DNA from: Bacteroidales bacterium UBA5833
Lineage (GTDB): Bacteria > Bacteroidota > Bacteroidia > Bacteroidales > Lentimicrobiaceae
DNA length: 11,208 bases
Assembly: GCA_002433025.1 (NCBI GenBank)
Contig: DJGZ01000089.1
Coordinates: 1 to 11,208, forward strand
Direction: 5' to 3'
Part shown: positions 1 through 5,919 of the stretch, piece by piece
Layout of the letters: each line of letters opens with the position of its first letter
How positions within the stretch are numbered: the stretch's first letter is position 1
Position numbers and translations under genes: made by a program
Notes under the pieces: model-generated
What the model was told of the DNA's origin: nothing
Database searches by the model: none
The model's input: only the letters and a program-made list of their open reading frames with translations

Positions 1-80
1 TACATATCGGTTTCGGCCGATGTAACGGTAAAAGGCATGGAAAGGATCAGTTCGCCTGAAGGATGGTGTTGGTTCGGCAT
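1..80 (-). CDS. Possible N-terminal fragment of a minus-strand gene, cut by the window edge
   Basis: Reading leftwards from an ATG at 80-78, the minus strand stays open to the window edge (26 codons; begins MPNQHHPSGELILSMPFTVT and continues SAETDM). The composition looks like a normal protein start, but the fragment is too short to name. An acyl-CoA or acyl-ACP thioesterase-like start is only a guess from the TDM stretch. It would be co-directional with the propeller gene at 176-3529, 95 bases downstream of that stop. No TAnnTTTG box is seen in front of it. The competing reading is a plus-strand C-terminus in frame 1, open from position 1 to a TGA at 97-99; that peptide has an odd Trp/Cys-rich tail but would be well placed before the hairpin at 114-145. 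Confidence 0.35.
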   Translation of the reverse strand, partial: MPNQHHPSGELILSMPFTVTSAETDM

Positions 81-113
81 AATGCAGCGGATTCAGTGAA
101 TTCAGGGGTAAAC

Positions 114-151
114 CAAAGCCCGGCCTTTTTGGGGACCGGACTTTGATTTTT
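114..151. terminator. Hairpin, likely bidirectional transcription terminator
   Basis: A 10-bp stem (CAAAGCCCGG at 114-123 against CCGGACTTTG at 136-145, one G-T pair) encloses a 12-base loop. On the plus strand it is followed by ATTTTT (146-151), a good intrinsic-terminator tail. On the minus strand it lies about 30 bases past the stop of the propeller gene, but the following bases are only weakly T-rich. It could therefore end the large minus-strand gene, a plus-strand gene from the left, or both. Confidence 0.5.
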
Positions 152-175
152 CAGCGATTTGGGTTTATTCATCAA

Positions 176-3100
176 CTATTCCCATTCCGGCAGCCGGCCC
201 GGTGTCCAGGGAACGCCGGCTTTTTCCATCTCGGCTTCAAGCGCCGGAATATCAATAGTTCCGATTTGTTTCAACTGTGCATGCAGGGGAGGAAACTCCT
301 CGCGGATGATTTCGTAACTGCGGCGCATGGTGGACGTCGGGGCAGATGTTGTCCCGTAGAAGGCGTAGATCAGGTTGCCCATCCGTTCGTTCAGGGCTAC
401 CGGTGCCGGCGGGTTCTCCTCACGGCTGGCTTTGGGTGTTTTTCCGGTAAATGCATACTGAATCTCATCCACTTTAAGTGAAAGCTGATGTATCCTGGCT
501 TTCAGTTCCGGCGAGGCTTCAGGTGTCTGATGTACCGCCTGCATCATGGTGGTGAGTTTGTCGGCCAGTTCGTTCATATAGCGCTGGGTTCCCTGAACCA
601 CGCGGGTAAGGCCGGCCACTTCGCGCTGGAAAGCGACCAGTGCCCCGCGGTCGGGAGCCGGAAGGGTGGTGTTGTTGAGCGGAACGGCTTTGAATTCAAC
701 CGGTCCGGCCAGTTCACGGGTTTCCCCGCCGGCAACCATGGCCATGGAAACCTTATAATTCCCGGGCATCACAAATAAGCCGGAACCCCCGCTGCTGAAG
801 GGATCAAATTTACCGTCGTTCTTTCTTACGGGTGAAGTGCCTGCATACCTGAGGTCCCAGGTGAGGCGGTTCATCCCTTTCGAAGGACGGGAATAGAGCC
901 TGCGGATTACATTGCCTTCATCGTCGGTAATGGTAAACTTCAGGTAAGGCGCGATTTCCAGCTCTTCAGCCCTCAGTTCGGCCTCAGTGGGCTGGGGTAT
1001 GCGCTCGCCTTTTTTGAACAATTCTTTTTCTTTTTCCCTGCGGATTTCTTTCAGGGTTTTAGGAACCTCCTTCAGCCAGTAGCTGAATGTGGCGCCGAAC
1101 TCCGGATTTTTTGCCGCGTAATAGGAGGAACCTTGTCCGTATTTCCCGCCGATCTCAATGAACATCAGGGCATCCTTTACCGGGAAGATATGGGCTTCGC
1201 CGTCCATTATCGTTTTATTTACGGTGCGCAGGGGCGCATAGTTGTCGAGGATGTAAAATCCGCGTCCGAAGGTGGCCAGTACCAGGTCGCACTCTTTCTC
1301 CTGAATGGCCATGTCGTAAACTGCTATGGTCGGGATGCCGCTCTTCAGTTGTACCCATTGTTTTCCGCCATCAATGGTGAAAAAGATGCCAAACTCGGTG
1401 CCGGCAAACAGCAGGTCGGGATTTACCGCATCCTGGGCAATGGTATGTACGGAGCCGTTGGCCGGAAGGTTTGAAGCGATGGATGTCCAGGTTCGTCCTT
1501 TGTCGGTGCTCCGGAGCAGGTAAGGCTTGAAATCGTCGCGCTTCAGGTTGCTGAAGGCGGCAAACACGATATTTTCATCAAAGCGGGAAGCGAAAATATC
1601 AGAGACATAGGTGTATTCCGGAACGCCCGGGAAACTCCCGGCTTTGCGCCAGGTCCGCGCATCTTCGCTGATCTGTATCAGGCCGTCGTCGGTGCCGGCG
1701 TACAGCAGGTTTTCCTTTACGGGCGATTCGTCGAAAGATACAATGGTTCCGAACAGGGAAGTGGAAACATCTTTGGCAACGGCGTCAATGCTCCAGAATT
1801 TGTCCATCACAGGCCAGGTGTTGCGGTCGGTGCCGGTGGTAAGATCATCCGAGATTACCGTCCAGGTATCGCCCCGGTCGTCGCTTCGGAAAACCTTGTT
1901 GGCCGCCGTATAAAGGCGGGTGGGGGAGTGCCGGCTGATCATCAGGGGCGTGTTCCAGTTCCATTTATAGGTATCTTCGCCTTTGCGCGGCTCCGGCCTG
2001 ATGTCGATGGCTTCCCCGCTCCTGCGGTCGTAACGTACCATATTGCCGTACTGGGCTTCGGCATAAACAATATCGGGATTGGTAGGATCGGATGCCGTCC
2101 AGAAGCCATCGCCCCCGTTGGTAACAAACCACTCATCATTGACAACTCCGTAGCTGCTGGTGTTGCGCGAAGGGCCGCCCATGCTGTTGTTGTCCTGGGT
2201 GCCTCCGTAAACAAAATAGAATGGCTCGGTATTATCGACATTCACCCGGTAAAACTGGGTAACCGGCAGGTTGTTCTTGAAGTGGTATTCTTTGCCTCCG
2301 TCCCAGGTTTCATAGATGCCTCCGTCGCCCCCGATCAGGAAGTGATCGGTGTTTGCCGGATCGATCCAGAGGGCGTGGTCATCCACATGGCGGAATTTCA
2401 CGCTAAGGTTATTCCAGTTCCTGCCACCGTCGGTGGTAACTTTTGAATAAGTGTCCATGGAGTAGACCTTATCCACATTTTTCGGATCGCAGTAGATTTC
2501 GTTGTAGTACTGTCCGCTGGCATGGTAGCCGTTCATTTTATTCCAGGAAGCGCCGCGGTCGGTGGAGCGGAAAAAGCCGCCCGATTCACCGGAAGCTTCA
2601 ATGATGGCAAAGATATAATCCGGGTTTGCCGGAGAAATGGCGATGCCGATACCGCCCACATCGCCCGAAGGCAGTCCGGAAGTGAGTTTTTCCCAGTTTG
2701 CCCCTGCATCCGTTGATTTCCAGATGGCCGATTCGGGCCCTCCGCCGATCTTGGTAAACACATGCCTGCGCCGCTGCTCCGAGGTGGCGTAGAGCACATC
2801 TGGATTCCGGGGGTCCATAATTACGTTATTGACACCGGTATGCTCACTGATATTCAGTACTTTATTCCATGTTTTCCCGCCGTCGGTGGTTTTATAGAGT
2901 CCGCGTTCGCCGCCCGGTCCCCATACCGATCCTTCGGCGGCCACATACACCACATCGGTGTTGCGGGGGTCGATGACGATCATGCCGATCTGCCGCGATT
3001 CTTTTAACCCCATATTTTTCCATGACTTTCCTCCGTCAATGGTTTTATAAACGCCGTCGCCGTAGCCAAGCGCCCGCTGATGATTGTTTTCACCGGTTCC

Positions 3101-3529
3101 GGCCCAGATTACGTTCGGATTTCCGGGATCCATGGCCAGACAGCCGATGGAATAAGAGCAGTAGTTGTCGAATACAGGCTCCCAGGTAGTGCCGGCATTC
3201 ACGGTCTTCCAGATATGGCCCGAGGCCACTGCTACATAATATTCTGCAATATTGCCGGGGTTAACGGCAAAATCCGCGATCCTTCCGGAACTGAAAGCCG
3301 GCCCTATAGACCTGAATTTCAGCCCACTGAAACTCCCTGACTTGAGCGTATCCGGTTCCGGCGTTTTGTTTTTTTTCTGTGAGAATCCTTCAGGTAAAGC
3401 AAAAATGCTGAAAAAGAGAAAAAACAAAGCAATCAGAGATGCCGAAGGCATGATAATTGCTTTAATTTCGCGCGGTGAACCGGAAACGATGGTTTTAGCC
3501 ACCGGATGAGGTAATGTACTAATGTTCAT
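176..3529 (-). CDS. Secreted BNR/Asp-box beta-propeller protein (VPS10/sortilin-like, 'glycosyl hydrolase' type)
   Basis: A 1117-residue exported protein made mainly of beta-propeller blades. About eleven Asp-box motifs of the form S/T-x-D-x-G-x-T-W are visible, at roughly residues 109-116, 163-170, 214-221, 272-279, 322-329, 365-372, 408-415 (W replaced by Y), 549-556, 621-627 (one residue short), 674-681 and 718-725. This suits two propellers, as in VPS10/sortilin-type and GH74-like proteins. Residues 860-950 look like a beta-sandwich (FlgD/Ig-like) and 960-1100 are helical. Relatives are often labelled glycosyl hydrolase, but I see no proof of catalysis, and the ligand is unknown. The hydrophobic stretch at residues 31-45, ending near GFSQ, is a signal peptide. 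Starting at Met27 (ATG at 3451-3449) would give a more typical 25-residue signal, so the first 26 residues are doubtful. No T9SS C-terminal domain is seen. The gene is divergent from the T9SS cargo gene. Confidence 0.9.
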   Translation of the reverse strand: MNISTLPHPVAKTIVSGSPREIKAIIMPSASLIALFFLFFSIFALPEGFSQKKNKTPEPDTLKSGSFSGLKFRSIGPAFSSGRIADFAVNPGNIAEYYVAVASGHIWKTVNAGTTWEPVFDNYCSYSIGCLAMDPGNPNVIWAGTGENNHQRALGYGDGVYKTIDGGKSWKNMGLKESRQIGMIVIDPRNTDVVYVAAEGSVWGPGGERGLYKTTDGGKTWNKVLNISEHTGVNNVIMDPRNPDVLYATSEQRRRHVFTKIGGGPESAIWKSTDAGANWEKLTSGLPSGDVGGIGIAISPANPDYIFAIIEASGESGGFFRSTDRGASWNKMNGYHASGQYYNEIYCDPKNVDKVYSMDTYSKVTTDGGRNWNNLSVKFRHVDDHALWIDPANTDHFLIGGDGGIYETWDGGKEYHFKNNLPVTQFYRVNVDNTEPFYFVYGGTQDNNSMGGPSRNTSSYGVVNDEWFVTNGGDGFWTASDPTNPDIVYAEAQYGNMVRYDRRSGEAIDIRPEPRKGEDTYKWNWNTPLMISRHSPTRLYTAANKVFRSDDRGDTWTVISDDLTTGTDRNTWPVMDKFWSIDAVAKDVSTSLFGTIVSFDESPVKENLLYAGTDDGLIQISEDARTWRKAGSFPGVPEYTYVSDIFASRFDENIVFAAFSNLKRDDFKPYLLRSTDKGRTWTSIASNLPANGSVHTIAQDAVNPDLLFAGTEFGIFFTIDGGKQWVQLKSGIPTIAVYDMAIQEKECDLVLATFGRGFYILDNYAPLRTVNKTIMDGEAHIFPVKDALMFIEIGGKYGQGSSYYAAKNPEFGATFSYWLKEVPKTLKEIRREKEKELFKKGERIPQPTEAELRAEELEIAPYLKFTITDDEGNVIRRLYSRPSKGMNRLTWDLRYAGTSPVRKNDGKFDPFSSGGSGLFVMPGNYKVSMAMVAGGETRELAGPVEFKAVPLNNTTLPAPDRGALVAFQREVAGLTRVVQGTQRYMNELADKLTTMMQAVHQTPEASPELKARIHQLSLKVDEIQYAFTGKTPKASREENPPAPVALNERMGNLIYAFYGTTSAPTSTMRRSYEIIREEFPPLHAQLKQIGTIDIPALEAEMEKAGVPWTPGRLPEWE

Positions 3530-3561
3530 AATAAAATCGGGTTTTTAAAAGCCTGGTTTTG

Positions 3562-3569
3562 CAAAGGTG
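3562..3569 (-). promoter_or_regulatory. Probable -7 promoter box of the propeller gene
   Basis: On the minus strand this reads CACCTTTG, one mismatch from the Bacteroidota -7 consensus TAnnTTTG. It would start transcription near 3558, about 28 bases before the ATG at 3529. No clear -33 TTTG lies at the expected distance, so the call rests on one box and its position. Confidence 0.4.
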
Positions 3570-3590
3570 CAGCCTCAGAAGCCAGCTGTG

Positions 3591-3622
3591 TTTGACTGCC
3601 AAAGCTAAACAGAATAATCGAT
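3591..3622 (+). promoter_or_regulatory. Weak candidate promoter of the T9SS cargo gene
   Basis: A TTTG at 3591-3594 is followed 20 bases later by TAATCGAT (3615-3622). The spacing fits the Bacteroidota -33/-7 layout, but the -7 box matches only its first half (TA) of TAnnTTTG. The inferred leader would be about 15 bases. The 113-base gap is shared with the divergent propeller gene. Confidence 0.25.
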
Positions 3623-3642
3623 TTTAATAATTTCAAAACCTA

Positions 3643-4608
3643 ATGAAATCAGTTTATTTACCATTTTTTTTATGCCTGCTGATCAGCGGGTTCTCCGCTG
3701 CCCAGGAGAGCAGGCAGATTGATATAGTCCGCGCGGGAAATACAAAAACTATAAAAGCCGGTCATTCATCAGGGCAGGCCCTGCGCGGAACGGAGTGCGA
3801 TACCGTTCGTTTTCCGCTTTCGGGAGAGATCACCTATTACTACCTGATGCAGCCGGAGTCGGGCTATGTAACCGGGAACAACAGCTATAAGGACAAGGTA
3901 AAGGCCGAGTACTTCGGCACTTTTGAAACAGGCAGTTTTATTACCGGCATTGTGGCTGAATTTGCCGTTGCTAAAAGTCACAGTAATCCTGATGTTGTAT
4001 TCGGAATATGGGACAATACCGGTACAGACGGCAAGCCCGGCACTATGGTCGCTTCGGCTTCCAAACCGCTGAATTCGATTTTATCCGATGTACAGAATGA
4101 AAGGATAACCACGGTTACTTTTCAGGAACCTTATCCGGTAAACGGACCTTATTATGTGGGTGTTGTTTTACCTGAAAATATGGGCGATACGGTTGCCCTG
4201 TGGTGCCGTAAACATGTTGAAGGTTACAGCGGCACCGCCTGGGATCAGTGGTCCGACGGCAGGTGGTTTGCGTTCAGCGACCCTTCCAACTGGGGCAATA
4301 CCCTGCTTACCACCATGACCTTACATCCCATCGTGTGTAAAACCACTGGAATCCCTGAATCCTCAGAAGCCGGTGTGGTTATCAGCCCCAATCCTTCCAC
4401 AGGGATTATCAATATAAAACGGTGGAAAAGCAGCGAAATGGTGAGCATGAATATTTATTCGCCGGAAGGGAAAATGGTCTATTCCAGGACATTCCCGGGC
4501 GCTGTTACGGATTACAATATTGATCTCGGGTTTCTGCCCCGCGGCATATATTACATGGCACTGCGCGACAGCCGGCACAGTCATCTGAGCAAGATGATCC
4601 TTCAATAG
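3643..4608 (+). CDS. Secreted protein with C-terminal type IX secretion sorting domain
   Basis: A 321-residue exported protein of unknown function. Residues 1-20 are a Sec signal peptide (hydrophobic LPFFLCLLISGF, cleavage near AAQ). Residues 55-230 form a beta-rich, probably jelly-roll-like region with TGNNSYKDKVKAEYF (77-91), GIWDN (121-125) and NGPYYVGVVLP (167-177); I recall similar modules in other Bacteroidota T9SS cargo, and no catalytic motif is evident. Residues 240-321 are a type A sorting domain: PNPSTG at 249-254, a G-x-Y turn near 301-303 and a basic-hydrophobic end KMILQ. By family knowledge, such a domain directs passage through the T9SS, then cleavage and anchoring or release. 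The ATG at 3643 directly precedes the signal peptide and follows an A/T-rich stretch with no Shine-Dalgarno site. It is transcribed divergently from the propeller gene and appears to be a single-gene unit ended by the hairpin at 4622. An adhesin-like or carbohydrate-binding role is possible but unproven. Confidence 0.85.
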   Translation: MKSVYLPFFLCLLISGFSAAQESRQIDIVRAGNTKTIKAGHSSGQALRGTECDTVRFPLSGEITYYYLMQPESGYVTGNNSYKDKVKAEYFGTFETGSFITGIVAEFAVAKSHSNPDVVFGIWDNTGTDGKPGTMVASASKPLNSILSDVQNERITTVTFQEPYPVNGPYYVGVVLPENMGDTVALWCRKHVEGYSGTAWDQWSDGRWFAFSDPSNWGNTLLTTMTLHPIVCKTTGIPESSEAGVVISPNPSTGIINIKRWKSSEMVSMNIYSPEGKMVYSRTFPGAVTDYNIDLGFLPRGIYYMALRDSRHSHLSKMILQ

Positions 4609-4621
4609 GAATGATCATCAG

Positions 4622-4672
4622 ATTCCCGGCAATTTCGTTATTTGATGTGCCGGAATTTACTTTTGATTTTTT
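4622..4672 (+). terminator. Rho-independent terminator of the T9SS cargo gene
   Basis: ATTCCCGGCA (4622-4631) pairs with TGCCGGAAT (4648-4656) with one bulged C and a 16-base loop. A T-rich tract follows (4656-4672, including a run of six T). It begins 14 bases after the stop codon. Confidence 0.6.
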
Positions 4673-4706
4673 AAAAATTAGACTACCGAATCACCAGACA
4701 ATACTT

Positions 4707-5217
4707 GACTCCGGAGGGGTCGAATATTCCGCAATTATTTTAAATCAGGCCCCTATCTTTAAAGCCGGTAAAGAATCACCTCTTGAGATTGATGTAAATT
4801 ACAATAACATGCGACCCCGCCGGGGTCGGAGATCGATTGATGATCCATGCTTTCAATAAATATGCGACTCCTCCGGAGGAATCGTAATGCGAGTGTAGTT
4901 CTCAGCACGTGAAAATTTTTATACGTACGCGTAATGATTGAATATTCAGTTGCTTTTAACATGGGCGCTCCGAAAAAACAACAATTTACTGACTCCGGAG
5001 AAGTCAAATGTGTATAGCAGAAAGATTGACCAACGAAAAGTCCGACTCCGGAGGAGTCGAATATCTTTCAGGAAAGCAAATAACAGGATCAGGGGACGCT
5101 TCAACGGACGTAATCTTTTTCCCTGTTCAGGATATAAGACATGCGCCCCAGGAGGGGTCGGATAATTTTCAAATGTCTGAATCTTTGGAAACACACAACC
5201 CACCCGAGGGGGATTGT
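4707..5217. repeat. Cluster of seven short REP-like palindromes
   Basis: Seven related palindromes of 16-23 bases lie in DNA without a convincing gene. The best copies are CGACTCCGGAGGAGTCG at 5043-5059 and the perfect dyad CGACCCCGCCGGGGTCG at 4812-4828. Others are at 4707-4722, 4865-4884, 4990-5006, 5144-5160 and, degenerate, 5195-5217. Most keep a C/T-rich arm, a CCGG or GGAG centre and a G/A-rich arm; mismatches are often compensated or G-T, so hairpins would survive in RNA. Three copies are followed by AATAT, AATGT or similar A/T bases. Three pairs are about 53 bp apart. The arrangement resembles REP or BIME-like extragenic repeats, and no transposase is present in the window. A small structured RNA is a less likely alternative. 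Confidence 0.75.
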
Positions 5218-5455
5218 ATGATTACAGAAATACAATTGTGACTTAAACGGAAGACCATTCCTGCAGGATCAGAAAATCATCAGGCATGCTGAATATTTCA
5301 AACCATTGGTGCTTTTGTGTCGCGACAGTCCTGATGGCGATCGGGATCGGCATGGAAGAAGCAAAACAGCACATCAAATAACGAATTACATTTCATAAGC
5401 AGGCTTTTACAGCGGACTGTTCCCCTGAACAGTTGCTTTCGGCAGGGTTCTTTTG
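5218..5455. other. Non-coding spacer between repeat cluster and uspA-like gene
   Basis: No gene of normal length is seen here. The stretch holds a 10-bp palindrome TGTCGCGACA (5318-5327), a 31-codon open frame at 5286-5381 with no family I recognise, and the upstream dyad of the stress-protein promoter (5416-5433). Together with 4609-5217 it makes about 850 bases without a credible protein gene. Confidence 0.5.
5416..5433. promoter_or_regulatory. Perfect 7-bp dyad upstream of the uspA-like promoter
   Basis: ACTGTTC, CCCT, GAACAGT forms a perfect inverted repeat that touches the -33 TTG (5433-5435). Its centre lies about 42 bases before the inferred transcription start, a usual site for an activator. 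It could instead be a chance hairpin. Confidence 0.4.
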
Positions 5456-5463
5456 TATCTTTG
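5433..5463 (+). promoter_or_regulatory. Bacteroidota-type promoter of the uspA-like gene
   Basis: TTG at 5433-5435, a 20-base spacer and TATCTTTG at 5456-5463, a full match to TAnnTTTG. Transcription should begin near 5467 and give a leader of about 18 bases to the ATG at 5485. The box covers a possible upstream TTG start at 5461, which argues that this TTG is not the translation start. Confidence 0.7.
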
Positions 5464-5484
5464 TATTTATCAGATAAAGTATAT

Positions 5485-5919
5485 ATGAAAAAGATACTGG
5501 TTCCGGTTGATTTTTCCGATTTATCAACGGATGTGATTGATAAGGCCGGTGAAATCGCGAAAGCGTTCGGGAGTGAGGTCTATATATTGCATGTATCCCT
5601 GCCCGGCCCTGTTTTTACGGATGACCCCTCTCAGATCATGGCGGTAAATAATCCCGGGCTGGAAGAGTTGGTGAGGGAGGACCACGACCTCAAGGCCATG
5701 GTTCATTACCTGCACGAAAGGGGGGTAGATGCCCGTTCAGCCCTGGTACATGGCCCTGTAGTCAACACCATACTGGATGAGGCTGAAAAATTTGAGGCGG
5801 ACCTGATTGTCATCGGTACACAAAGCCACGGGTTTCTTTACCGGACATTTATCGGAAGTGTAAGCGACGGGGTGATGCGCAACAGCCCCTGTCCGGTGAT
5901 GATCGTGCCTCAGCCCTGA
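5485..5919 (+). CDS. Universal stress protein (UspA family), single domain
   Basis: A 144-residue cytoplasmic protein of the usual length for a single Usp domain. It opens with the strand-loop KKILVPVDFS (Asp9 at the nucleotide site), has VYILHVS at 32-38 and ends with the P-loop-like GTQSHGFLYRTFIGS (111-125) and CPVMIVP (136-142). In ATP-binding Usp proteins this loop reads G-2x-G-9x-G-S/T. Here the second Gly is Ser114, while Gly111, Gly124 and Ser125 are kept, so ATP binding is possible but not certain. Such proteins usually dimerise and help cells survive stress; the specific role is unknown. The ATG at 5485 is preferred over a TTG at 5461 because the latter lies in the promoter and the family starts at MKKIL. 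It appears monocistronic and overlaps the convergent ygiQ-like gene by 10 bases. Confidence 0.93.
   Translation: MKKILVPVDFSDLSTDVIDKAGEIAKAFGSEVYILHVSLPGPVFTDDPSQIMAVNNPGLEELVREDHDLKAMVHYLHERGVDARSALVHGPVVNTILDEAEKFEADLIVIGTQSHGFLYRTFIGSVSDGVMRNSPCPVMIVPQP

Noticed and set aside
1928..2446. 172-aa plus-strand frame opposite the propeller gene
   Set aside because: Antisense shadow of a clearly coding, motif-rich gene; the G+C-rich codons leave the opposite strand open.
4611..4859. 82-aa open frame after the T9SS cargo gene
   Set aside because: It starts inside the terminator region and runs through two REP-like palindromes; the peptide has no family character.
4707..5217. CRISPR array from regularly placed palindromic repeats
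   Set aside because: Repeats are only about 17 bases and vary, linkers between pairs are of unequal length (about 53 to 122 bp centre to centre), and no cas gene is present.
5008..5241. 77-aa open frame in the repeat cluster
   Set aside because: It spans three palindromes; its SGGVEY peptide also appears in the frame at 4611 only because the DNA repeat is the same.
5461..5484. TTG start eight codons upstream for the uspA-like gene
   Set aside because: The codon lies within the TATCTTTG promoter box and upstream of the inferred transcription start; the family starts at MKKIL.
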